From Antricoccus suffuscus (GTDB lineage Bacteria; Actinomycetota; Actinomycetes; Mycobacteriales; Antricoccaceae), in assembly GCF_003003235.1 (NCBI RefSeq), contig NZ_PVUE01000009.1, positions 62,001-126,000 on the forward strand: DNA of 64,000 nt, given 5' to 3'. This document shows positions 43,477 through 52,490 of this stretch, piece after piece. Both the position numbers and the translations under genes were made by a program. The notes beneath the pieces were generated by a model, which was given only the letters and a program-made list of their open reading frames with translations, was not told the origin of the DNA and made no database searches. How positions within the stretch are numbered: the stretch's first letter is position 1; every line of letters starts with the position of its first letter.

Positions 43477-44216
43477 TAATTTGCCGGTGCGTTGCCCGTC
43501 ATCTTCACGGTGCCGCTGGCGGTGTCGAAGTGGAACTGAGCGAGGCTGGTACCGCTCGCCTCGGCGTTTGTCTCGTTCTGCCGTGGCCAGTGGTACGTCA
43601 CCGAGATCGTGGCGTCGTCCACCCGAGTCACAGTCGGAAAGAACCCGTATGACTTCGCGGTCGCACGGCCGATGTACTTACCCATATGGAACAGCGCGAT
43701 GGCGTACGGCGACGACGCGGTACCGCCCTCGATTGGCATGACGATCCAGCCGAGGGTGGCGCACGGGTTGTATCCGTCCGTCGTGGCGGTAGACGGGTCC
43801 CATTTCACGTAGCTCATGGTGGGGTCGCTGAAGGGTCGGGGAAGTTTCTCGGCGGCGGTCTGTGCCGCCTGCTGCGGCGTCATCGATCCGCATGCTGGTG
43901 ATGGGTTAGCCATCGTTGCCGCAGTGGTCGCAGGGGTCACCGTCGAGGTGTTGCCCGAGGAGCCTGGCGCCCGTGCCGTTGCCGTGCTTGAGGGTGCCTC
44001 CGTCGAGGTGCCTGCCCCGGCAGCGATGTTCGGCGTCGAAGAGGTTTCCGGCGTCGACTTCGTTGTCGCTGTGGCGGTCGACGATTCGCCGCTGGCGGGC
44101 GTATCGCGTTGCGAACTGCCGCCGCCACTAGTGCACGCCGTCAACAGCACCGTCGCTGCGACGAGCCCGATGGTCCACTCCGCTGGCCGCCGACCGCCCT
44201 TCATGCTGAGCCTCAT
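43476..44216 (-). CDS. LppP/LprE-family lipoprotein
   Basis: 246 residues from the ATG at 44216 (AAAGGAAG upstream); a GTG at 44225 is the alternative. The lipobox LLTAC near residue 28 predicts lipidation. A Thr/Ser/Ala-rich unstructured linker (about 30-105) precedes the LppP/LprE domain: CGSMTPQQAAQTAAEKL, YNPCATLGWIVMPIEGGTASSPYAIALFHMGKYIG and YHWPRQNETNAEASG. The family occurs on mycobacterial and related cell envelopes; function unknown. A response-regulator motif (44325) lies upstream. Confidence 0.87.
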   Translation of the reverse strand: MRLSMKGGRRPAEWTIGLVAATVLLTACTSGGGSSQRDTPASGESSTATATTKSTPETSSTPNIAAGAGTSTEAPSSTATARAPGSSGNTSTVTPATTAATMANPSPACGSMTPQQAAQTAAEKLPRPFSDPTMSYVKWDPSTATTDGYNPCATLGWIVMPIEGGTASSPYAIALFHMGKYIGRATAKSYGFFPTVTRVDDATISVTYHWPRQNETNAEASGTSLAQFHFDTASGTVKMTGNAPAN

Positions 44217-44324
44217 CGCTGGCACTTCCTTTCGCCGCTACCAACATCAACCGATATACCCGCTAAGACGACGGGTGCCCGGTTTGGGTTGACGGCGTGG
44301 GAAAGATAGTTGGCCGCGGTCACA

Positions 44325-44336
44325 CCCAAAATAGGT
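44325..44336. promoter_or_regulatory. ACCAAAGTAGGT-like motif upstream of the lipoprotein gene
   Basis: CCCAAAATAGGT, 10 of 12 positions identical to the motif at 43465 and 45816, and like the latter followed by AG. It is 109 bp upstream of the lipoprotein start. Confidence 0.4.
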
Positions 44337-44379
44337 AGTGCGGCTACGAAGCGTCGCTATGAATGCGGCGCTGCGGCGT

Positions 44380-45666
44380 TCACGCAGTTGGCGTGAACCG
44401 GACGTTCATCCGTTTGATGCCGTTGATGAACGACGAGACGAGCATCTCGGGCTCCCCCTCGACCTCAAGATCGGGCAATTGCCTGAAGAGCTCCTGAAAC
44501 ACGATGCCCAATTCACGTTTGGCGAGGCTTGAGCCGAGGCAGAAGTGCGGGCCGGGGCCGCCGAATCCCAGGTGCGGGTTGGGGCTGCGGCGCAGGTCGA
44601 AGGTATCCGGGTCTTCGAAGACTTCGGTGTCGCGGTTGGCGGCGCCGTAGAACATGAGGACCTTGTCGCCCTCCTTGAAGGCGTGGCCGCGGTACTCAAC
44701 GTCGTGAGTGAGCGTGCGCCGCATCCATTGCACCGGGCTGGCGTAGCGCACGATTTCCTCGACAGCGGTCGGTGTGATGCCGTCGACGTCGTCCATCCAG
44801 ATCTTTTTCTGGTCGGGATTCTTGGTGAGGGCCAAAATCGCGTGCGAGATTGCGGTGCGCGTCGTGTCGTTGCCGGCGACGACTAACAGGATGAAGAACG
44901 ACGCGAGCTCGTCGTCGGTCAGCTGCTCACCGTCGACCGAGCCATTCACGAGTGCGGATGTCAGATCGTCGGTAGGCGTTCCGCGGCGTTCGGCGGCGAG
45001 TTCGTGCATGATGCCTGCCAGCGTGGCGCCCGCCTCGAGAAAGATGCCAATTGGGTTCTCAGCGTCGGGTGGCATGAACTCGGGGTCGCCGCCAGACAGG
45101 ATGATGTTGGTCATCTGCAGGCATACGTCGTATTTGTCCTTGGGGATGCCCATCATCCGCATGATGATGGTCAGCGGAAACGGGCTCGAGAGTCGTTCGA
45201 CGATGTTGACCGTTCCCGACGGCTCGACCGCAATTGTGCCAACGAGCTCGGCCACGACCTCGGCGATGTCGTCATAGACCCGACCAAGCATCTTAGGGGT
45301 AAATGCGCGGGAGACGATCCGGCGGATCTTCGCGTGCCGCGGATCGTCCATGTTGATCATCGAGCCGTAGAACTCAAGCATCTCAACGGGCAAGTCAAGA
45401 ATCGAAGTCGCCCCTTGGCCAGAGCTGTAGGTCTCGGTATGTCGACTCATCTCAATGATGTCCTGGTGGCGGGTGATCGCGTAGTAGCCCGGCCCGGCTT
45501 CGGTGCCGAGAAGTGGCTCCGGCTCCTCAAAGAACGCGAACGGTGCCTCGCTGCGTAAGAGCTTCATTGCCTCGATCTTGCGCGACCACGGTAGGGCCCA
45601 GAATTCCTGGTCCGACAGGTTGATCTCGTCGAGTTTCCAGGGCGCTGCGCCCGGTGTCATCGTCAT
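44380..45666 (-). CDS. Cytochrome P450
   Basis: 428 residues. The substrate-access N-terminus is LPWSRKIEAMKLLRSEAPFAFFEEPEP then GPGYYAITRHQDIIEMSRHTETYSSGQGATSI, resembling the CYP125/CYP124/CYP142 group of sterol and branched-lipid hydroxylases. The I helix carries VVAGNDTTRTAI, the ExxR is in VEEIVRYASP, and the heme ligand is Cys376 in FGGPGPHFCLG. ATG at 45666 with GGAGG 6 nt upstream. The electron-transfer partners are not adjacent. The start of the divergent VC0807-like gene is 240 bp away. Confidence 0.94.
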   Translation of the reverse strand: MTMTPGAAPWKLDEINLSDQEFWALPWSRKIEAMKLLRSEAPFAFFEEPEPLLGTEAGPGYYAITRHQDIIEMSRHTETYSSGQGATSILDLPVEMLEFYGSMINMDDPRHAKIRRIVSRAFTPKMLGRVYDDIAEVVAELVGTIAVEPSGTVNIVERLSSPFPLTIIMRMMGIPKDKYDVCLQMTNIILSGGDPEFMPPDAENPIGIFLEAGATLAGIMHELAAERRGTPTDDLTSALVNGSVDGEQLTDDELASFFILLVVAGNDTTRTAISHAILALTKNPDQKKIWMDDVDGITPTAVEEIVRYASPVQWMRRTLTHDVEYRGHAFKEGDKVLMFYGAANRDTEVFEDPDTFDLRRSPNPHLGFGGPGPHFCLGSSLAKRELGIVFQELFRQLPDLEVEGEPEMLVSSFINGIKRMNVRFTPTA

Positions 45667-45815
45667 TTCCGAACCTCCAGGCGTACTCGGGAAATCGACC
45701 GTAGCACGCCCGGCAGCACGTTGGGTCCGGGCGACGCAGCCGCTCAGATTGGCAGCGGCGTTAGCACTTCGGTGTGCCCGAAGTATTGCCGCTGAAGGTC
45801 GTTATCCCGAGTCAT

Positions 45816-45827
45816 ACCAAAGTAGGT
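45816..45827. promoter_or_regulatory. ACCAAAGTAGGT motif in P450/VC0807-like divergent region
   Basis: An exact repeat of the 12-mer upstream of the histidine kinase. It lies 80 bp from the VC0807-like start and 150 bp from the P450 start. The rest of the 240-bp gap holds only a short GC-rich hairpin (45833-45848). Confidence 0.5.
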
Positions 45828-45906
45828 AGCGACGCGCCTTTCGGCGCGCTGCCGCGAGACGTGCGACCGATGTGGGACGCAAGCGATCTGCGCGATAGTC
45901 GTTGGC

Positions 45907-46620
45907 ATGCAATCAATCATCAAGCGGTGCCGTGGAATCCTGATCGACATCGCCGCCCCGCTGGTCTTGTTCTACGGACTGCGCGCCGGCGGCGTGAGCG
46001 ACATGGTCGCGCTCATCGTAGGGATGGTCCCGCCGCTCGGCAGCGCGCTATACAGCCTGGCGCGCACTCGTCGGACGGATGCCTTTGGCATGTTGGTCCT
46101 CGCCGCGATGGTGTTGTCATTGATCGCCTCACTCCTCGCGGGGAGCCCCCGTGACCTGCTCGTGCGCAACGCATTGGTCAGCGCCCCGCTGGGCATCTGG
46201 GTGCTTGTCACGGTGTGGCGTGGTACGCCGATCTCCTTCGAGGTCACTCGCACGTTGATGCCGCAGCTGGCCCCCGCCATGGACCGGCTGTGGGTGGAGC
46301 GCCCCCGCTTCCGGCGGGCCTGGCGCCAGATCACTGCTATGTGGGGGATTCTCGGCCTGGTCGATGCCGGACTGCGGATCTACTTCTCCTACACTCTCGC
46401 AGTCGCGACGGTGCCGGTGCTGGACATAGCGGTCACGATCGGCACCGTGGTCGCGTTGCAGATCCCGACGCACTTGTTCCTACGGCGCTCGGGTTGCTGG
46501 GTCGTGCTGTTCGAGCGCCGAGCTCGAGCGGCCTACCTCGCCTCGGCGCCTATGCGTCGACGTGCCGATCCTCATGCGACCGCGTCCAGCGCCGCGGCGA
46601 GTCACCGTTTCGGCGGATGA
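45907..46620 (+). CDS. VC0807-like membrane protein
   Basis: 237 residues with about six membrane helices: residues 10-28, 33-52, 60-80, 88-106, 143-165 and 170-190. The sequence IVGMVPPLGSALYSLARTRRTDAFGMLVLAAMVLSLIASLLAGSPRDLLVRNALVSAPLG is the signature of the VC0807 family. Function unknown. The tail (about 25 residues) is hydrophilic and its coding region overlaps the 3' end of the convergent AraC gene by 71 bp. A response-regulator-type motif precedes it, which suggests control by the adjacent two-component system. Confidence 0.8.
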   Translation: MQSIIKRCRGILIDIAAPLVLFYGLRAGGVSDMVALIVGMVPPLGSALYSLARTRRTDAFGMLVLAAMVLSLIASLLAGSPRDLLVRNALVSAPLGIWVLVTVWRGTPISFEVTRTLMPQLAPAMDRLWVERPRFRRAWRQITAMWGILGLVDAGLRIYFSYTLAVATVPVLDIAVTIGTVVALQIPTHLFLRRSGCWVVLFERRARAAYLASAPMRRRADPHATASSAAASHRFGG

Positions 46621-47608
46621 AAGCCCTGATGAAGCTCGACGGATCGCCGTACCCGACTCGGTTGGACACTTGTTGCACGGACAGACCGGCGGCGAGGTAC
46701 TGCTCGGCCTGCCGCATGCGCACTTCTTCGCCGACCAGCCGAAAACTCGTGCCTTCGTCGGCGAGTTGCCGACGAAGCGTCCGGACGCTGAGGTTGAGCG
46801 CGGCGGCGACGCGTTCCTGAGACTGGTTGTAATGGTTGCCCTGAAGCTCCTCGCGGACGCGGCCGGCGACAGTGCGCCGGGCACGCAGTCGCATCTGCGT
46901 GTCCAGGCATTTCATGAGGCTTTGTTCGGCGGTAAGCGGGCTTGCGGAGGGCAAGCGAATGTCGAGGCACCGGCCATCAAAAGTAAAACGAGTGTATGAA
47001 GAATCGAACTCGGGCAAGACTCCAAATATGCGTTCGTACGGCGCGGTATCGGCCGGCCGCGGAAGTCGGAGTTCGCATCGGTCGATCTGGACGGGGTCGA
47101 ACGACTCGGCCCAGATGACGTGCGCGCCGGCGATATCACGAGCGAGGACGAACTGACGTACGTTCTCCGGTACGTCGAAGTCGCCGTACTCGATGAAGAG
47201 TTTGGACCCACCGACTCGATGTTGCACGCGGGTGCATGCGTATGTGAGGTCGATGAACTGATTGGCCACGTTGATTGACTCGCGGACCGTGGCGCTGGAG
47301 ATGATCGCGAGGCCCCACACGCCGTAGATCGTCAGCCGGTAGCGAGATCCGACTTCAAGACCGAATTCTGCTGGTGCGTCGACCGCCTGGAGCATTTCTG
47401 CGATGAATGCAAGCTCCTGACGCATCGTGATCAGGCCGTTTGGGTCGACCAACGTCGCTGCATCTATGCCGGCTACGTCGAGGCATCGGGCGCCGTCGAT
47501 GCCACGCCGCACGGCCAGTCGGTGCATGAGCGCGACGCTGCTCGGGCCGCGGACAGACTCTAAGACACTTGTGGCCGAATCTGTCAATTTCGTGGCCGAT
47601 CTCGTCAC
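46550..47608 (-). CDS. AraC-family transcriptional regulator (OruR/ArgR-like)
   Basis: 352 residues if started at the GTG at 47608; an internal ATG gives the shorter MHRLAVRRG start. The N-terminal arabinose-binding-like domain (residues about 30-220) includes LITMRQELAFIAEMLQAVDAPAEFGLEVG. The C-terminal AraC HTH domain contains SQERVAAALNLSVRTLRRQLADEGTSFRLVGEEVRMRQAEQYLAAGLSVQQVSNRVGYGDPSSFIRAFIRRNGDSPRRWTRS. It is divergent from the MFS transporter at 47751, its likely target. Three 3' codons or more overlap the VC0807-like gene. Confidence 0.9.
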   Translation of the reverse strand: MTRSATKLTDSATSVLESVRGPSSVALMHRLAVRRGIDGARCLDVAGIDAATLVDPNGLITMRQELAFIAEMLQAVDAPAEFGLEVGSRYRLTIYGVWGLAIISSATVRESINVANQFIDLTYACTRVQHRVGGSKLFIEYGDFDVPENVRQFVLARDIAGAHVIWAESFDPVQIDRCELRLPRPADTAPYERIFGVLPEFDSSYTRFTFDGRCLDIRLPSASPLTAEQSLMKCLDTQMRLRARRTVAGRVREELQGNHYNQSQERVAAALNLSVRTLRRQLADEGTSFRLVGEEVRMRQAEQYLAAGLSVQQVSNRVGYGDPSSFIRAFIRRNGDSPRRWTRSHEDRHVDA

Positions 47609-47750
47609 CGCTGCGCACCCCCATTGGTCGTTAGTGTCAGAAAACAAACTCACCGTGTCCGATGCCACACTAGCGGTCCGGCCTGCCAAATACAGCCCAG
47701 AACTGCTAGCAGAAGCCAGATCGGTATACCGGAAAGGCCAATTGCAACGA

Positions 47751-49568
47751 ATGAGTGATCAGACAATTAGCTCGGCAGGAGAGGGACCTCGCGTCATCGG
47801 CGATGTAGCCCTCGATGCGAGAGACCCGAAGGTCGTCGCGCCAGGGCGGCCGAAGCCCGCCGACACACCGGCGCGTGGCATCCAGACGCTGTGGGATCGC
47901 CGTTTACACAGCTACCCGTCCAACGGCCGGCGTTACATTTACTTAGCCATCACGGTCCTCGCGACCGTGATCCTCTACTACGAGTTGTATATCGGTGGCG
48001 CCGTCGCGACTCAGATCATCGCCGGCTTCGGAATGACCTTTACCCAGTTCGTCATGGTCTCGGTTATCGGTAACCTGCTTGGCGCGTTCGCGTCCTTGGT
48101 TGCGGGTCTCGCCGATCGCTGGGGCCGCGCCAATCTGGTGGCCTTCGGTCTCGTGGTCACCGGCGTTCTCATCGCGTTCGCTCTGCCGAATGCGCCCAAC
48201 ACGGCGTGGTACTTCATCTTCTTCGGGATCCTGAGCATCGTCGAGGGAATCATCCTGGTCGCCACGCCGGCGCTCATCCGGGACTTCTCACCGCAGCTCG
48301 GGCGGGCATCTGCGATGGGGTTCTGGACCCTTGGTCCGGTGCTTGGCAGTCTTCTTGTTACGGAGATCTCGAGCCACACTCTCGTGTCGCACCCGGACTG
48401 GCAGTTCCAGTTCTACCTCTGTGGTGGCATTGGACTCGTCGTCGCGGTCATCGCGATCTTCGCGCTTCGTGAGCTCTCGCCGGCGCTTCGCGATCAGCTC
48501 ATGGTCAGCATGCAAGACAAGATGCTGATCGAGGCGCGGGCGAAGAACATCGACACCGAGAAGGCAGCACAAGGCCACTGGCGGCAGATGATGCACCTCG
48601 ACATCGTCGGTTCGGCGTTCGCGATCGCCATCTTCCTGATGTTCTACTACATCGCCGTCGGCTTCTTCGTGATCTACTTCGTGACGATCTTCGGTTACTC
48701 CAGTGCGAAGGCGAACGGGCTAGCGAACTGGTACTGGATCAGCAACGCGATTGCACTTGTCGCTGCCGGGTTCATCTCCGACAAGTTCCGAGTCCGCAAA
48801 CCGTTCATGATCATCGGATGCGTGGTCAGCCTCGTGGGGGCGGCGATCTTTGCAGAGAAGGCGGTTGAGCCGAATACGTCGTACTACACGTTCGCCGTGC
48901 TGATGATCTTCATCTCTGCGGGTGGCGGGTTGGCATACACCGCGTGGATGGCGAGCTTCACCGAGACGATCGAGAAGCACAACCCCGCGGCGACCGCCAC
49001 CGGGCTCGCGGTGTGGGGCTGGATCGTGCGGATCGTCGTCACCTTGTCGCTGGTCGGATTTATCTTCGCCGTACCCGCGACCGCGGTACTGGTCGATCAG
49101 GACTCGAAAGTGTCCGCGATTGTCGCGCAGTACCCCGATCAGGTCGCGACTGCCGGAGCGATCGCGCCCGACACGCTTGCCGCACTGCAGAAGGATCCGA
49201 CCGATCCGGCAGCCGGAGCGGCCGCAGTCAAGCAGATCATCGAGGCGAAACTCGCCAAGGACCCGGCCGAAGCGGTCGCCCGTCTCCAGAAACTGGGCAC
49301 CGACCCGATCCCCGCTGCGGACGCGAAGTATCTGGCCGATAACGGCGCCAAGGTGACGCAGGCGGCCAAGGACACTGCGCAGCAGTGGCGGGTTTGGTGG
49401 TGGATCTGCGTAGGTGCGCAGGTGCTGTTCCTCCCGTTCGTCTTTGTGATGGCCGGTCGATGGAGTCCGAAGAAGGCACGCGAGGACGAGGAGCGTCACG
49501 AAGCGCTCGTCAAGGAAGAGATGAAGAAGCTCGAGGCCGAGCGCGCCGGTCAGAGCGTCGATGCCTAA
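47751..49568 (+). CDS. MFS transporter with large loop before the last helix
   Basis: 605 residues from the ATG at 47751 (GGAAAGG upstream). Features: RLHSYPSNGRRYIYLAITVLATVILYYELYIGGAV, the MFS loop 2-3 motif AGLADRWGRANLVAF, TPALIRDFSPQLGRASAMGFW and AWMASFTETIEKHNPAATATGLAVWGWIVR. Unusually, about 100 hydrophilic residues (about 446-545, Ala/Asp/Lys-rich, ending QAAKDTAQQWR) separate the eleventh from the last helix, on the extracytoplasmic side by topology. A charged C-terminal tail follows. Substrate unknown; the divergent AraC gene may regulate it. Confidence 0.9.
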   Translation: MSDQTISSAGEGPRVIGDVALDARDPKVVAPGRPKPADTPARGIQTLWDRRLHSYPSNGRRYIYLAITVLATVILYYELYIGGAVATQIIAGFGMTFTQFVMVSVIGNLLGAFASLVAGLADRWGRANLVAFGLVVTGVLIAFALPNAPNTAWYFIFFGILSIVEGIILVATPALIRDFSPQLGRASAMGFWTLGPVLGSLLVTEISSHTLVSHPDWQFQFYLCGGIGLVVAVIAIFALRELSPALRDQLMVSMQDKMLIEARAKNIDTEKAAQGHWRQMMHLDIVGSAFAIAIFLMFYYIAVGFFVIYFVTIFGYSSAKANGLANWYWISNAIALVAAGFISDKFRVRKPFMIIGCVVSLVGAAIFAEKAVEPNTSYYTFAVLMIFISAGGGLAYTAWMASFTETIEKHNPAATATGLAVWGWIVRIVVTLSLVGFIFAVPATAVLVDQDSKVSAIVAQYPDQVATAGAIAPDTLAALQKDPTDPAAGAAAVKQIIEAKLAKDPAEAVARLQKLGTDPIPAADAKYLADNGAKVTQAAKDTAQQWRVWWWICVGAQVLFLPFVFVMAGRWSPKKAREDEERHEALVKEEMKKLEAERAGQSVDA

Positions 49569-49586
49569 GCGCGCTTAAGGCCGGAC

Positions 49587-50933
49587 CTAGGCGCCGAGTT
49601 GTTCGAGAAACAACGCCTCGGCAACCGCGAGGTTTTCGATCTCGCCCGGATCCACGCTCTCATTGGGGGCGTGGATCCGGCATGTCGGCTCCTCGACGCC
49701 GATGAGCGCGATCTCCGCTTCAGGGAACTGGTCAGCAAGCACGTTGCACAGCGGAATCGAACCGCCCTGCCCGGCGGTCACCATTTGCTTCCCGTACGCC
49801 GCTTCCATCGCCCCACCCAGCGTGGCGTACGCCGGACCGCTGGTGCGTGCGGAGAACGGCGCGCCGATCGCTTCGGGTTCGACGGTGACACGCGCGCCCC
49901 ACGGCGCGTGGCTCTTTAGATGCGCGCTCAACGCATCTAGTGCCGCCTGCGGATCCATCCCGGGAGGCACCCGCAGGTTGATCCGCGCCGATGCGCGGGG
50001 CTGTATCGCGGCGGCAGATCCGACTACAGGTGGGCAATCGATGCCAAGCACGGTCGCGGCGGGCCGTGCCCATACACGGTCTGCGACGGAACCTGCACCG
50101 ACCAGATCGACGCCGTCCAGCACGCCCGCGTCCGCGCGGAACTGTGCTTCCGGGTAGTCCACGCCATCCCATATCTGATGGGAATCCAGGCCGTCGACGG
50201 CGGTGTCACCGTCCTCGTTGCGCAGCGTGGACAGCAGTTGCACCATCGCGGCCAATGCGTCCGGCGCTGGTCCGCCGTACATGCCGGAATGGATCTCACC
50301 GGTCATCGTCTCGAGATGCACGACGAGGTTGGCAATCCCGCGCAGGGAGGTAGTGACGGTCGGCGTACCGATGGCCGAGTTGCCGGTGTCCGCGATGAGG
50401 ATGACATCCGCCTCGAACAGCTCTGGCCGCTGCCGGACGAGGTCTTCCAGGCCGCCGCCGCCCATCTCCTCTGAACCCTCGGACACAACCCGAACGCCGA
50501 CCGGAAATTCTCCGAGCGCGCGCAGCGCGAGCAGATGCATGGCGATGTTGCCTTTGCAGTCCGCGGCGCCCCGGCCGTACCATCGACCGTCGCGCTCGCT
50601 GAGTTCAAAAGGCGGGCTGGCCCAGAGGCTCTCGTCACCTGCGGGCTGTACGTCGTAGTGGCTGTAGAGCAAAACCGTCGGCGTACCAGTAGGCCCCGGT
50701 TGATGCCCGACGACCGCGGTGCTGCCGTCGGAAGTGTCGATGAGTTCGATCTGTCCGACTCCCGCGCTCTGAAAGGCATCTCGCACCCATTCTGCGGCAC
50801 GACGACACTCCTCTGGTGGTGCCTGTCGCGGATCGGCGATCGAGCGAATCGCGACGAGTGCTGCAAGCTCGCCGCGGATGGTGCTCAATCCGTCGTGGAT
50901 GCTGGTGCGGAGGTCGTCCAGGCGTGCGGTCAA
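49587..50933 (-). CDS. M20-family dipeptidase/peptidase
   Basis: 448 residues. Metal ligands: His in LLYSHYDVQPAGDE, Asp in GRGAADCKGNIAMHL, Glu pair in VSEGSEEMGGGGLEDL, Asp in LIADTGN and His in CRIHAPNESVDPGE. The dimerisation domain lies in the middle (about 205-320), with ETMTGEIHSGMYGG. It is a dinuclear Zn peptidase, usually acting on dipeptides or N-acyl amino acids. The start is a TTG at 50933. No neighbour suggests a substrate. Confidence 0.93.
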   Translation of the reverse strand: MTARLDDLRTSIHDGLSTIRGELAALVAIRSIADPRQAPPEECRRAAEWVRDAFQSAGVGQIELIDTSDGSTAVVGHQPGPTGTPTVLLYSHYDVQPAGDESLWASPPFELSERDGRWYGRGAADCKGNIAMHLLALRALGEFPVGVRVVSEGSEEMGGGGLEDLVRQRPELFEADVILIADTGNSAIGTPTVTTSLRGIANLVVHLETMTGEIHSGMYGGPAPDALAAMVQLLSTLRNEDGDTAVDGLDSHQIWDGVDYPEAQFRADAGVLDGVDLVGAGSVADRVWARPAATVLGIDCPPVVGSAAAIQPRASARINLRVPPGMDPQAALDALSAHLKSHAPWGARVTVEPEAIGAPFSARTSGPAYATLGGAMEAAYGKQMVTAGQGGSIPLCNVLADQFPEAEIALIGVEEPTCRIHAPNESVDPGEIENLAVAEALFLEQLGA

Positions 50934-50945
50934 GGTCGTCGGCCC

Positions 50946-51404
50946 CTATGCGCGCTCAAGCGTGTCGTCGTACGGATTCTCCGTGTCTTCATCGTCGTAC
51001 GGCCGATCGGGATCGCTCACGATGTGCACGGCGGCTTCTTCCGCACTGGCCGCGGCGCCGGCAATGCCTGCGTCCCAGGCCAATTCCTCGGGAGTGGTGT
51101 CCTCGCCCATTCCTCCATCGGGCGCGACGAGACGGCCGGCTCGGCTGTCCTGTACGTCGTCCGCGGCGTCGGTCTCGCACAGATCGGGTAACTCGCGCGA
51201 CAGTTTGCGTTCGAGGCCTTCGCCCGCAAGCTCTTCGCTGTGGGTCATGCCGAATTTTGCGTCGCTGGGTTCGTAGTCGGGCGGCGAGTACGACGTCTCG
51301 TAGGGCTCGTCCGCATCCTCTCCGGTGAGTGTGCCGACTGCGTCCATCTCATCGACACCGTCGATACCGTCTGCGTAACCGGTGTCGCCGTTTCCATCAG
51401 CCAT
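50946..51404 (-). CDS. DUF5709 family protein (copy 1)
   Basis: 152 residues from the ATG at 51404, with GGGAG upstream. The protein is acidic and probably disordered: DGIDGVDEMDAVGTLTGEDADEPYETSYSPPDYEPSDAKFGMTHSEEL, then SRELPDLCETDAADDVQDSRAGRLVAPDGG and AASAEEAAVHIVSDPDRPYDDEDTENPYDD. This is the actinobacterial DUF5709 family, function unknown. A homologue lies at 53084-53485. Confidence 0.85.
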   Translation of the reverse strand: MADGNGDTGYADGIDGVDEMDAVGTLTGEDADEPYETSYSPPDYEPSDAKFGMTHSEELAGEGLERKLSRELPDLCETDAADDVQDSRAGRLVAPDGGMGEDTTPEELAWDAGIAGAAASAEEAAVHIVSDPDRPYDDEDTENPYDDTLERA

Positions 51405-51506
51405 GACACAACTCCCATCCTGAGCGGGTATCCGTGTGGACTGAAATTTACGCCACTTTCTGCGGAAGTACATCGAAACGGCGGCCCGTCGCTCGCGGGT
51501 CGGCAA

Positions 51507-52376
51507 TTACTCGAACAGGTCGTCCGTCTCCTCGAGCTGCTGACGCAGCTGCGTGACCCGTTTGTCGTCCCACGTCACATCAGGGTCTGGCTCGAGGTAG
51601 GTCATCACGACGCTGATCAGCCCCAACGACGCTAAGGACCAGTCCCCAGTTGCGCCGTACAGGTCGCCCGCGACGCGTTCGGTGGCGATGCTCGGCGTGG
51701 CAAGTGCTTTTACGATTAGCCCGCGCATCATCGCGTTGGCCAAATGCCCGACCGTTTCGAACGTTACGTCGATGCCGGCGCGTAGCCGCAACCCGAGCAG
51801 GTCCGCTATGGTCCGGTGGCTAGCGGCGATGCGCGCGGTGAATGCGCGTTCGGACTCGGCGAGCACTTCCTGGATCTGGTCGCGGAGGTCGCCCGGCGGC
51901 AAGCCGATGAAGGTGACCGTCAGGGCGAGGTAGGTGCGCCATTCGCGAGACTCGTTGATGTGCTGGAAGTCTTGCTGTCCGGTATCGCGGACCAGCTCCG
52001 CAGCAAGTTGTAGACGATCGATGGGGGATCGGATCGCATCGAGCCTCGCCAGCACGCTACGACGGACGAGCTCGGTGATCTCCTTGCTGCCGGTCGCCGA
52101 CTTGGGCGCGTTGGCGCGCGCGAGGTCAAGGAGCAAGTCACCCAAGAAGAGGTCTTTGTTGGGCCAGCGGCGGTAGACGGTGCTGCGCGAGACGCCCGCG
52201 TCGCGGATGACGTCTTCGAGGCGAATGTGATCGAGGCTCACCGTCAGGCCGGTGGCCGCGACGGCGTCGGCCGCGGATCGCAGCATTCGTTGTTCGGTCT
52301 CGGCGTCGGACAGCCGCTGCCGGCGACGCCCGAATCCGGACTGCCGGGAGTCATCGGCCGAAGAACTCACTTGCAT
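51507..52376 (-). CDS. TetR-family transcriptional regulator
   Basis: 289 residues, long for a TetR, from the ATG at 52376 (AGAGGTG upstream). HTH: EQRMLRSAADAVAATGLTVSLDHIRLEDVIRDAGVSRSTVYRRWPNKDLFLGDLL (about residues 29-83). The remainder includes LQLAAELVRDTGQQDFQHINESREWRTYLALTVTFIG and a C-terminal extension ending ETDDLFE. Divergent from the small membrane protein at 52491, with heptamer repeats in between. Confidence 0.9.
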   Translation of the reverse strand: MQVSSSADDSRQSGFGRRRQRLSDAETEQRMLRSAADAVAATGLTVSLDHIRLEDVIRDAGVSRSTVYRRWPNKDLFLGDLLLDLARANAPKSATGSKEITELVRRSVLARLDAIRSPIDRLQLAAELVRDTGQQDFQHINESREWRTYLALTVTFIGLPPGDLRDQIQEVLAESERAFTARIAASHRTIADLLGLRLRAGIDVTFETVGHLANAMMRGLIVKALATPSIATERVAGDLYGATGDWSLASLGLISVVMTYLEPDPDVTWDDKRVTQLRQQLEETDDLFE

Positions 52377-52399
52377 GTTCACCTCTTTGGGATATGGTG

Positions 52400-52420
52400 T
52401 CTCAAGTACCAAGTTTCAAG
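52400..52420. promoter_or_regulatory. Three 7-bp direct repeats between TetR and membrane gene
   Basis: TCTCAAG, TACCAAG and TTTCAAG are adjacent heptamers. They lie 24 bp from the TetR start and 70 bp from the membrane gene, a plausible operator. Confidence 0.4.
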
Positions 52421-52490
52421 GCTCATCGACCTTGACTGTAGCTGGCGCCCCGGAGCCTCAGGAAAATTCGCGACCCGAAGGATGAAACAA

